A stretch of DNA of 64,000 bases from Phaeosaccion multiseriatum (Eukaryota; Ochrophyta, other classes), in contig OZ218953.1 in assembly GCA_965112735.1 (NCBI GenBank), positions 2,790,001 to 2,854,000 on the forward strand, read 5' to 3'. The translations under genes were made by a program, and so were the position numbers. Numbering within the stretch: the stretch's first letter is position 1; each line of letters starts with the position of its first letter. The notes below the pieces were generated by a model. It searched no databases and was not told where the DNA came from. It was given only the letters and a program-made list of their open reading frames with translations. Positions 39,169-64,000 of this stretch are shown here, in pieces.

Positions 39169-41782
39169 ATGGTTGGGAACGGCGTGGGTTGCAGCTCCTC
39201 CCATCTCCTTGGAGGAGCCTTCATTGGAGTGAGCCCTCAGTGGCAAGGGCACCACGGGCTTTCGGCGGATGGCAGAACCAAGGCCGGTGCGGAAGGCTGT
39301 TCTGGTGCACGTTATGTGCACCGCTTCTTGAGGAAGAGGAAGAGGCCGTCTCTGTCGGTATTCTCGAATAGGGGTCTCTTCCCTAGCTCTCGAGGCCAGC
39401 AGTATGGCGTGAGGGACAGGGAGGCAGGGGTGCTTTCAGGACGAGCACAGGGAGTCGGCAGGACCCAAGCAAGAGAAGTAGGTAGACAGAAAGGGAGGCC
39501 TAGAAGAAGCACGAGAGGGTTGGTCTTCAAGGGTAGTGCCACCGGTCTGGAAGAGCCGTCCACAGGGGACAAACAACAGGAGGAGCAGCTGCAGGAGAAG
39601 GACGGACGGGTAACGCAGCGCCAGATGAAGCTCACGAGCGAGATCCAGAAGCTGGGCAGGCAGAAGAAGTGGAGGCAAGTGGTGGGCGCCATTCAGGCCG
39701 CCAAGGGCTCCTGTCTTCCACCGGGACTGTTTGCGTACAGCGCCGCCATCAACGCCGTGGGCCGCTGCGGGCAGTGGGAGGAAGCCCTGGCACTACTTAC
39801 CGACATGCAGGTGTGTGCACAGAAAGAGAGAGAGGGAGAGGGAGAGGGAGGGAAGGGAACAGCGACATTTTGAAGACACCCTTCCTTCTCCCTCTCACAA
39901 TTCACACTTGAATAGGACAGTGTGCAAAGTTTTCATTGTACGATAGAGGCCGGCTCTGCTGCTAGAGGGGAAGCGAGCCTGTCGCCCCTCTCACTGCTGC
40001 TGCGGCTTGCCTTCAATGTCCCGATGCTCTTCAATGTCCCGATGCTCTGCTCTCGTCCCTGCACATCGTATCGTCTTGTGTTCGGGTCCTTGCTCCCTCC
40101 CTCCCTCAATCTGTCCTGCCCTCCCTCCCTCCCTCCCTCCCTCCCTCCTCCCTTCCTCATTTCCTCCCTCCTCCCTCCCTCCTTCCCTCCCTCCCTCACC
40201 CCTTTACACTGCAAAGGCCGATGGAGTGGAGCCCAACGTCGTGTGTTTCGACGCGGCCATTGCGGCTTGTGGCAGTGCCGGCCAGCTGGACAAAGCCCTC
40301 GATCTGCTCAAGGAGATGCAGCGTAAGGGCGTGATTCCCGACGCCCGAAACTACACGGCTGCAATTTCTGCGTGCGGGCAGGCGGGCCAGCATGGCAAGG
40401 CTCTGGAGCTGCTCCGCGGCATGTCGGCAGCGAGCGGAATCGAACCCACGGCCAAGAACTACGGTTCTGCCATACATGCCTGCGGTGAGTGTAGTGAGAG
40501 AGGGGGCGGATGGGCGGGCAAGCAGCGCTGTGCGTTCCCTCCTCTGTATCAGAACTCCGCCCCCCCCCCTCACACACACATACGTAATTCTTAGGTTGAT
40601 TCCTTTGAGTCAATATATTAACCCCTCCGCTCTCTCTCCTCTCTCTCTCTTTCTCTTTCGTATCCCTTGGTCGCTGTCCCTGGCTCTATCTTCTTCTCTT
40701 TCTCTCTTCTCTCTCTTTCTCCCCCTCGCACTCAACTCTCCCCCCCCCCCCTTCCCCCCCCCCACTCGCTGTGTGTGTTTGTCAACGCGCAGGGCAAGCG
40801 GGCAAGGCGGACCTGGCGCTTGGTCTCTTACGCGAAATGGAGCAGAAAAAGCTCCGGCCTGACGTCATCTGCTACAGCGCAATCATCACTGCTTGCGGCA
40901 GGGCCGGGCAGGTGCAGAAGGCACTGGATGTGCTGACCATGATGAAGGCCAAGGGGGTGGCGCCCAACGTCAGGACCTACACCGCCGCCATTATGGCTTG
41001 TGGCAAGGCCAAGGCCAGCGAGGATCAACGGGGTGGGGCTGCGGCTGCAGCAGGCCGTCAGGCGGTGAGTGTCTCTCTGCTGTTGCTGTGTCAGAGCGTC
41101 AGTGCGTTGGTGCGGTGTGTGCGTCTGCTTTTGTTGGGGAGCGTGTGTGCGTGTGAGGGGAGCGGGGGAGGATCAACTCTGGTGCGTGGGTATGGGAGGG
41201 AGGGCGAGAGAGAGGGAGATAAGGCCAAGTCTAATGTATACTTCTCGACCACCTCGTGCGCACCCTTCCCTCCCTCCCTCCCTCCCTCCCTCCCTCCCTC
41301 CCTCCTTCCCTCCCTCCTTCCCTCCCTCCGTCCCTCCCTCCCTCCCTCCCTCCGTCCCTCCCTCCCTCCCTCCCTCCGTCCCTCCCTCCCTCCCTCCCTC
41401 CCTCCCTCCCTCCCTCCCTCCCTCCCTCCCTCCCTCCCTCCCTCCCTCCCCCTCTCTCTCTCTCTTGTTGCCACTGAAGGACACGGCTGTGCGGCTTCTC
41501 CAGGAGATGGCAGCTTGTGGTGTAGAGCCCAACGAACTCAGCTACAGCGCGGCCATTGCGGCGTGTGGCAGGGGCGGCCAGGCAGACAGGGCACTCGGCC
41601 TCCTCGCAGACATGAAGCAAGCAGGCCTCATGCCGAGCCTGCGCAGCTTCAGTGCCGCCATCGCAGCGTGTGAGCGCGTAGGAGATAACGTACGCGTCGC
41701 GGCGCTGATGCGGGAGATGGAAGCGAGGGGCATGCAGCACGGGGAGCTGTCCGGCGGCAAGGGAGGATGGGACTCCGTGTAG
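39169..41782 (+). CDS. Pentatricopeptide repeat (PPR) protein
   Basis: PPR proteins bind organellar RNA in a base-specific way. Exons with continuous phase: 39169-39810, 40217-40484, 40793-41064 and 41480-41782; 494 aa. About eight P-type motifs of about 35 residues are visible from residue 185 on, with recurring cores FAYSAAINAVGRCGQWEEAL, CFDAAIAACGSAGQLDKAL, NYTAAISACGQAGQHGKAL, CYSAIITACGRAGQVQKAL and SYSAAIAACGRGGQADRAL. The sixth motif carries a low-complexity insert (KASEDQRGGAAAAAGRQA) at an exon end. Positions 1-180 are basic and low complexity with a weak presequence, so mitochondrion or plastid cannot be chosen. The strong similarity among motifs suggests recent internal duplication. 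The stop region (GACTCCGTGTAG) is copied twice downstream. Confidence 0.9.
41260..41465 (+). repeat. Intronic (CCCT)n array at a splice acceptor
   Basis: About 200 bp, close to the acceptor of the last PPR exon at 41480. Similar CCCT arrays precede acceptors at 14524, 31887 (31621-31755) and 40217. Confidence 0.9.
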
Positions 41783-41948
41783 GGATGGCTGGATAGGAGG
41801 GACGGGGCTCGGCTTGGCTGGGTTTAATTGGGTGTGATTGGGTGTGGCTGTGTGGGTGGGTGGGTGGGTGGGTGGGTGGTATTGGACTCGGTCAACTGAC
41901 TGGGTGGGTAGGACTCCGTGTAGGGATGACTGAATTCCTGGGTGGTAC

Positions 41949-42077
41949 CTGCAATACATCAAACATGAACAATCTTCCATGCACATCCCCGCACATATGT
42001 TATATATGTGTTTATATATACATACACATATATAACATATGTGCGAGAATGTGGATGGAAGATTGTTCATGTTTGAT
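41949..42077. mobile_element. Palindromic foldback element, copy 1
   Basis: Left arm begins TGCAATACATCAAACATGAA. The right arm is its near-perfect reverse complement, ending in TTCATGTTTGAT, then changing to a T run and a C run. Arms of about 55-60 bp flank a TA-rich centre (TTTATATATACATACA). No coding capacity. It resembles a MITE or other foldback element. Confidence 0.7.
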
Positions 42078-42108
42078 TTTTTTTCCCCCCTTTTTTGAAT
42101 GGGTGGTA

Positions 42109-42247
42109 CTGCAATACATCAAACATGAAAATCTTCCATGCACATCCCCGCACATATGTTATATATGTGTTTATATATACATACACATATATAACATATG
42201 TGCGAGAATGTGGATGGAAGATTGTTCATGTTTGATGTATTGCAGGG
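42109..42247. mobile_element. Palindromic foldback element, copy 2
   Basis: As copy 1, but with complete ends (CTGCAATACATC at left, GATGTATTGCAG at right). It is nearly identical to copy 1 and lies about 35 bp from it. Both copies are preceded by GGGTGGTAC. Confidence 0.7.
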
Positions 42248-42863
42248 GGACTCCGTGTAGGGATGACTGGGTGGTATTGGACTTGGTCCGGCCGGAGAGC
42301 TCCATCAGCCCCTCCAGGGCTTCCATTGACTCCGGCCTATTCAGTTGTTGTGTAGTAGTACTTGATCATGATAATTTTGGCACAAAGAGCAAAGAGCAAG
42401 AGGAAAGGCCCTGAAGGGGGCTGACGGCGGAGAGGATTCGAGGGTGTGTGTGTGGTGTATGTCATCCAGTTAATAAGATGGCTTAGCTGCGATGGTATCA
42501 CGAGAGAGAAAGAGCTGGTGTGCGGGGAGAGGGCGAATGGCCTTTCGTCGCCGTTTGCTTCGCGGCCTCTCTTCTCTCTCCTCTCTCCTCTCCTCCTCCC
42601 CCCCTGATCGTCAGTGAGGGAAAAGCGACTCCCTCTGGGCATCAGCTGTCTCTGTCTGTCTATCGGTCGGTCTGTCTGTCTGTCCATCTCGCTTTGTCTG
42701 TCCCCCCACCGCCACAAGAAGGCCGGAAGGCCGGAGCTACGAGACCGCTGCTGCTGCTCTTGCTGCCATTACTGCTGCTGCTGATGTTGCTGCTGCTGCC
42801 GCTGCCGCTGCCGCTGCCTCTGCCGCCCTACAAACAAAAGCTCTAGCCCCGCCGGTCTATCAA

Positions 42864-58089
<15,226 letters not shown>

Positions 58090-59011
58090 ATTAATCACTA
58101 ATCACCTTCTTGAGCCGTTAATGAATCTCCAGCTGGCGATTTTAGTAGACAGTTGGTGCTCCAGGAGGTTTCCGCGTTTCCGCGGTCGCGTGCTTCGTAG
58201 ATTTGGAGAGAGAGAGAGAAGACGCAGATCGCAAAGCAAATCTGGCTGCATCTGTTACCAGCTATTTCTCCTTAGGATCCATCAACAGGAGTCTGGCTGC
58301 ACCTTCCTTGGAAAAGGATCGGAGCAGACCCAAACTGACTGACTTTTGTTGGCCCTTGCCCGCACCACCGCTCTCACGATCAACAGGAGCGGTACTCTGT
58401 CCTGAAGAACGAGAGCGAAAGTGGACCGAACCCTCAATCTCAAGGCCTGTTCATGCGTACGGGTGGGGCGTGGTGCCGGTATTAGTATGATAGCAGAGCG
58501 TCCACCGTGGATCTTCTTGTGGTGAGGCGGTCCGAGTGGGCGCTGGTGCTTGTGGTGCTGCTACTACTGCTGCTGCTCGTGCTCTATCTCTTGCTACTTA
58601 CAGCAACCTGCTGCGCCTTCCTGGCGCTATTGGCGCTCGTGCTCAACTAGTATCGGCATCAGCTGGAGGCAAGCTTCCGTGGAGAATCTCGTGGGGGGCG
58701 AGGGCGGGGAACTAGTCTTGGAGCAGCAGCAGCAGCAGCAGCAGTAGCAGTAGTATTTGGAGGACGCCGTCGGCACTGAGGGGAAGGAAGGGACGAAGGG
58801 GGGTGGGGGTGTGCTGTAAAATCGACAGGTCCATACGCCTGGCCTTCGTCTTGGAGCGAAAGATGATGCAGGCTGGCTGAGCGAATTCGACTCGGCCGAG
58901 GCGGAGGGGGGGGGGGGGGGGAGGAGGAGGAGGAGGAGGGTAAGGCGCGCGTGTGTGTGGGGGGGGGAGGTCATTCAGAAAGAGGCCAGTAGAGAGTAGG
59001 ACGAAGGAAGC
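58090..59011. promoter_or_regulatory. Divergent promoter region, IFT144 (-) and GT61-like gene (+)
   Basis: 922 bp between divergent starts, with a CTG/CAG-rich stretch at 58555-58755. The open frames here are short and low complexity, and I do not call them genes. No ciliary (X-box) or other factor site is claimed. Confidence 0.4.
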
Positions 59012-59662
59012 ATGACCGCGCCACCGGGAGGTAACGCGAGTAAGAACAACAGACGTGGGCCCTTCCCCCCTCGGCAGCAGCAGCAGCAGTACACCTCCGA
59101 TTTCCTCGGCGCGGACTTCGAGCGCCGTCTCGGTTTGGGGGCGGGGAGGGGCGGTGGCAGAGGGCAAGGCCTTGGTGTGGGGGTGGGGGTTGGCAATGGG
59201 AGTGGCAGGTCCGCCCCCCCCTACCCCATTAGTACGGGCGTCGTCCCTCCTCAGCTGCGGCGGTACGGCTCGCACGATGTGTCTCCGGGGGGTAGAGGGT
59301 AAGTTCGAAAGTTTGTGTGTGTGTACCTTTGAACTGTTAAAAGGTTTGCTTCTCTTACGCTCATACAGAGTGAGTGAGTGTACCGTAGCTTTGTAGGGTT
59401 GTTGGCTTGGGGGTCTCCTCTGCCGTGCACAAGTACGCGCAGATCAGACGGGAAGCATGCTCTACTTAGCAACGCTTTGCAGCACCTTCTGTCCTGCCCT
59501 CCCTCACCCACCACCCCTCCCCCTCAATGTATCTTCCTGCCTTGATGCAATTGGGACCCAATCGGCCAATCGGAACCCAATCACGAATATAATTGACATC
59601 GGGGGTCCATCCATCGCTTGACGTACAAACATACGCACACGTATGTACACACGCACACGTAT

Positions 59663-59710
<48 letters not shown>

Positions 59711-62460
59711 CCCAATGGTGGCAGGCAGCAAGGGGTCGGTAGGAGAGACGGGCTCTGGAGTGCGAGAGAGGGGTAACAGCCTGCACTATACCGGCGGCAG
59801 CAGCAGTCAGGGAGGAGGAGGAGGAGGAGGAGGAGGGGGAGGAGGGGGAGGAGAAGGAGAAGGATCAGAGGGCGGGGGCGGCGAGACACGGGGGGGGGAA
59901 GGATCAGATGGTTCCTCAAGCAGCGGTATGGGGCTTCTCAATGGCGCCGAGCAGAGGAAGGCAGAGTTACAGAGGAAGCGTCTCAGGACTGAAGGGGACT
60001 TGGAGGACGGGGAGAGAGATAAGGGACACGGCAGCCCACCGAGGGGCGTCCCTAGGGGAGGTGTGGGCGGTAGACATGTCATGAGGGAGCGCGACTGCTT
60101 TGCCAGAGCGGCCTCGCACGCCCTTTGCTGCTGCAGGTGAGTAGAGAGGAGAGGGGAGGGGAGCGGGACGGTTGGGGGGGAGAGGAGAGGAGGGGAGGGA
60201 GAGAGGAGGGGAGGGGAGGGGAGGGGAGGGAAAGAGACCGGAAGAGAGGATTTTTGTCTGTCTAATCTGTCTGTCCCGGGCTCCAAATTTCTCGTGCGCT
60301 TGCCTTTCTGCTTGCTGTCCCATTTTTTGCCTCCCCTCGCTCTGCCCTTGCCTTCCCGCTTCCTTCTCTCCCCCTCGCTCTCCCCCTCCCTCCCTCTCTC
60401 TCCCCCTCTCTTACCCTCTTTCCCTCCCTTCCTCCCTTCTTCCCTCCCTCCCTAACCCTCCCTCCTCCGCCCCTCCCTCCCTTCCCTCTTCACAGCTGGG
60501 TCTCTCGGCGAGGCGTCCACGTGTACAGGAGCTGCCTATCCAAGGCGAGGGCCGTGCGTGGAGTCAAACCGTACGGGCTCGGGATCGGAGAGGGAGGGGC
60601 AGGGATTCTGGGACAAGCAGGAGGAGGAGGAGGAGGAGGGGGAGGAGGAGGAGGAGGAGGGGCAGGACCAGGGACGGGGGGGCAGGGGGGGGCAGGGGGG
60701 CAACTGCAAGGAGGAGGAGGTGGTGGAGGAGGAGGTGGAGGAGGAGGGGCGCGCAAGTGGAGAAAGCGGTCATGGGCGCTGCTCTCGGCGACGTTTGTGC
60801 TCTGCCTGGGGTCCATGTTGGGTGCATGGGCGGTGACGGCAAGGCAGTCCTTCAGGAGCTCTGCAGGTGCGGGGGAGGGGATGGGATGGGAGAGGAGGGC
60901 ATGAGGGAGGGAGGGAGGGGAGGGGAGGGGAGGGAAGAAGGGATGGAGGGTGGTCCTCTGGGAAGGGGCCCGGGGCAGAGGGAGGGGGGGGGAGGGGAGG
61001 GGGCAATATGTTGCCCCCCTTCCTTTTGACGTGTCGTCTTGTCCCTCAGTGTATCACATATCTCTTGACGCTCTGCTTCGCGCTGCCTCTCTCGCCCTTC
61101 ACCTCGCCCCCGGCCTCCCCCACTCCCCTCTCACTCTCCCGCTCTTTCTCCCTATTCCGCCCCCGCCCCTCCCCTCTCCCCCTCTCCCTCCTCAGCGTCG
61201 GAAGCTCTAGTGAAGTACAGTACTATGGGTACACCTGCCGCCGCCGCCGCCACGTGCCAGTGGAACCCGGGGGGTGCCGTCATGTACAAGGTCGGTTTCA
61301 CTTTCAGTTTCAGTTGTTTCAGTTGGTTTCGCTGCTGGCTGGCTGGCTGGCTGGCTGGCTGTTGCCCCCCCCCACTCATTCAATCAGTCAACTGACCTTG
61401 TCTTGTCTTCCCTTGCCTTGCCTTGCCTTGCCTTGCTTTTTTACCCCATGGCTATGTATGCTACACCCACTACTCTGCTCTCTCTCTCACTCACTCACTC
61501 ACTCACTCACTCACAGGTTGGCATGAACGCCGGACACACTTACAACGCCAACCACTGGTTCCATATCGCTGAGTGCTTTACAGCCTTCCACATGCGCTGG
61601 AAGCGGCAGAGGGACGAGCTGGTGCAGGCCAACGGAGGCATCCCCTCTACAGTGGTCTACGTTCAGGTGTGCAGCGTACACAAGAGCCCAGCTCATATAC
61701 AGCTTGCTTAGCAAACAAACCTCTTGTCTCTCTCTCTCCCTATCCCTTGTCTCTCTCATATCTCCCCTCTTCTCTCCCTCTCTTTTGACAGCCATAGTGA
61801 CTCTTTTCGTGAACCCCCTTTTTTCTCCCTTCTCTCTCTCCCTCCCTCCCTCCCCTCCTCCCTCCCCCCTTTACCCTCCGCCATTTGCTGCCCTGGCTGC
61901 GGGTCTGGTCTGACTGCCCCCGCCTCTCCCTCCCTCTGACCCACTTCTCCATCTACCCACCCACCCACCCACCCACCCACCCACCCCCCCCCACACACAG
62001 CTCATGAGCAACGGGTTTGCCGCCGAACTCACTCCCATGACTCGGCTCTTTCTGTCGTTGGGCATGACCGACGAGCACGTCAAGACGATCCACTTTGTCT
62101 CTCCAAGGTCTACTCTGCACCTCCTCAGTACCAGCGCCTCTGCTGCAGCGGCGGCGGCAGCGGGGGAAGGAGGGGTGGGGGGAGGGGGGGAAGACAACGT
62201 GTTGCAGGCACCAAGGAGACCTATGACGGAGCAGGAGACGGCACTGCTGGAGTTGCAAGGGAGACAGGTGAGAGGGAGAGGGGCGAGAGAGAGGGCGAGT
62301 CGGGGGAGGGGAAGGGCGGGGTGAGAGAGGGACGGGCGAGAGAGGGGTGAGGGTGAGGGAGGGGCGAGAGAGGGTGAGAGAGCCTCTCGGGTTCCGCTTC
62401 CACATTGTACCTACGCATATGCACCCACGCATAAGCACCTCACGCACGCACGCACGCACC

Positions 62461-62492
<32 letters not shown>

Positions 62493-63789
62493 CCCACAGG
62501 ACGTGAATGTAGGCGTGCTGAGCTTCAATCGGGCCCACGATTGGATCCTCGACGAAGAGCAGCGCCTGCCCGAGAGGCTCACGGTGTCTGCAGAGCCCGG
62601 AGAGGAGGGCAAGCAGCTGCTGTTGGTACGTACGCGTGCTAGTTCGTGGCACCGGGTCTGTCTGTCTGTCTGTCTGTCTGTCTTTCTGTTGCCTCTCGAG
62701 CTGTTTGTGAGTGGATCATGGCTGGGTCAGTGACTTTTGAGTTAGCCTGGCCGTACTACTACTTGGTGTCCAGCACCTTGTCATGCACAATGTCAATCAT
62801 GATGTTTAAGTCAGAGACCCCGGGGTACAAGCCGTATTTTGCATTTGCATGACGATGAGACACTGAGTCAGCATGAACTGATCTGTTCTGTGATGTGACT
62901 CGCCTCATCTCTCCGCAGCAGAAGGGGGGAGGGGGGGGGGTCGCGAGCGATTCTCTGGTGGCCGTGTCAGCCATGTCGGCAGAAGGGGGCTACTCTCAAG
63001 AGGAGCGTGTGTGCGTGCGCTACATGGGGGAGGCAGGCTCCGGGGCCGTTCAGCGCACTGATTGGTTTAAGAACAGGGTGAGTCAACGGTGTTTGCTCCC
63101 CCCCTCCTCCTCCCCTCCCCTCCTTTTTCTCGGTGATGAATCCTTCAAAACATCTCTGCCCCTCACGCATCTTCCCCTCCTCTTCCTCCCTCTTCGGTTT
63201 GGCAGGGTGACCTTGCTAGTCTGAAGCGGACCCTCCACAGCATGTGTCCCATCATCGACATCCCCGACTTCAATGGAGAGAGGACCCCTCGCCCTGTCAA
63301 GAATGTGCTGATTTACAACCGGGTGAGTGGGAGAGAGGGGAGGGGAGGGCGAGAGAGAGAACAGAGAATCATTCACCCCCACCCCAGGGAGGGTGCCCAT
63401 CATGCCCATCAAGTGATTTTTATCTTAGCCCTAGAGCCTCGAGAGCGTCGATCGATCGCGACCGCTGCACTTGACACCAGCGGCCATCTTTCTCCGCTCA
63501 TTTCTCTCTCAGTCCACTGCAATCCTCCCCCCCTTCCCCTCTCCTGTCCCGCCCTGCCCTTCTCTCTCCCTCTCTCTCTCTCCGTCTCCCTTCTCGCTCT
63601 GTCCTTTGCCTTCCCCTCCTCCTCCTCCTCCTCCTCCTCCTCCTCCTCCTCCTCCTCCTCCTCACAGGACAAGTCTCGGATGCTTCTCAACGCTGACGAG
63701 CTGAAAGCGGAGCTGCAGTACCGCCTCTCCCGGGGGGCAGGGGGCAGCTTCGACTGGGAAGTAGAAATCATGACGCACAGCAACGACAG
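59012..63789 (+). CDS. GT61-like (DUF563) type II membrane glycosyltransferase, 3' end outside window
   Basis: Exons: 59012-59298, 59711-60136, 60496-60866, 61196-61290, 61517-61666, 62001-62267, 62500-62625, 62919-63077, 63206-63322 and 63668-63789; phases close, about 706 aa so far. A long N-terminal region rich in Gly, Ser and Arg is followed by one membrane segment (WALLSATFVLCLGSMLGAWA) near 60773-60832 and a luminal part. The luminal part has NANHWFHIAECFTAFHMRW, NVGVLSFNRAHDW, VLIYNRDKSRMLLNADEL and FDWEVEIMTH. The last two resemble the conserved RDxSR-R-NxxEL region of GT61 glycosyltransferases (protein O- or xylan-type transfer). The donor at 63790 is followed by an intron of CTACCTAC repeats that leaves the window. 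Family call moderate; substrate unknown. Confidence 0.65.
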
Positions 63790-63829
63790 GTGCAATACGA
63801 CTTTTCTGTCCTTCTCCCTTCCTCCCCAC

Positions 63830-64000
63830 CTACTTACCTGCCTACCCACCTTCCTCCGTCTTCCTACCTACCTACTTACCTACTTGCCTGCCTACCCAGC
63901 TACCTTCCTGCCTACTTCCTCCCTACCCTACTTACCCGCCTACCTACCTACCTTCCTACCTACCTACCTACCTGCGTACCTACCTGCCTACCTACCCATG
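63830..64000 (+). repeat. Intronic CTACC/CTGCC tetramer-pentamer array
   Basis: Degenerate CCTACCTACTTACC repeats to the window end, in the GT61-like intron. A related stretch is at 20225-20285. Confidence 0.85.

Larger units (their letters stand above)
41783..42863. other. Intergenic region, PPR to IFT144 (convergent)
   Basis: 1.1 kb. It contains three copies of GGACTCCGTGTAGGGATG (the PPR stop region at about 41769, then about 41911 and 42247) and the two palindromic elements. No gene seen. Confidence 0.6.

Noticed and set aside
41842-42414. Frame with repeated Tyr-Ile-Cys and Ile-His stretches
   Set aside because: It is a translation of the two palindromic elements, with no conserved protein features.
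58203-58747. Two small plus-strand frames upstream of the GT61-like gene
   Set aside because: Low complexity, no recognisable domain, and no splice phase connecting to the exon at 59012; more likely promoter/5' UTR.

Overview
The window is nuclear DNA of a eukaryotic alga, most likely a photosynthetic stramenopile (ochrophyte). Genes are intron-rich with GT-AG splice sites. Codon use is GC-rich. Three neighbouring proteins open with a signal peptide ending in an 'A/G/S-F' junction, the ASAFAP-type plastid presequence of algae with secondary plastids. A chloroplast/bacterial-type ATP/ADP translocase is present. A complete IFT144 gene and a dynamitin gene imply a flagellated cell stage. The exact taxon cannot be named from the window. 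Exon structures were worked out by hand from homology, splice consensus and reading-phase continuity; phases close in every model except where stated.

Layout. 0.3-1.5 kb: SmD3 (+). 1.8-5.1 kb: dynamitin/DCTN2 (-). 5.4-9.2 kb: TLC-type nucleotide translocase (-). 9.6-16.6 kb: UPF1/Sen1-like SF1 helicase (+). 16.9-19.2 kb: dCMP deaminase with a long N-terminal extension (-). 19.3-22.5 kb: histidine phosphatase with a signal peptide (+). 22.8-23.3 kb: inverted retrotransposon gag remnants. 23.7-29.9 kb: a plastid-type cluster in which a Tas-like aldo-keto reductase (+) sits between two paralogues (-) of an unrecognised repeat family. 30.1-38.4 kb: TKL-type kinase with two PH-like regions (+). 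39.2-41.8 kb: PPR protein (+). 41.9-42.25 kb: two copies of a palindromic foldback element. 42.9-58.1 kb: IFT144/WDR19 in 34 exons (-). 59.0 kb to the end: a GT61-like type II membrane glycosyltransferase (+), cut by the window edge.

The genes do not form one pathway. They fall into RNA metabolism (SmD3, SF1 helicase, PPR and perhaps the repeat family), nucleotide supply (dCMP deaminase, ATP/ADP translocase), cytoskeleton and flagellum (dynamitin, IFT144) and plastid functions.

The most interesting signals are: (1) a modular repeat family of about 122-133 residues per unit, with mTERF-like sequence features and plastid-type presequences, in two paralogues; (2) an 11-bp core GTTGGTGATAC found 11 times in exons, introns and intergenic DNA; (3) a CTGCCATC motif recurring just upstream of 3' splice sites in several genes on both strands; (4) introns whose ends have expanded into microsatellites in register with the splice-site consensus; (5) a duplicated palindromic element.
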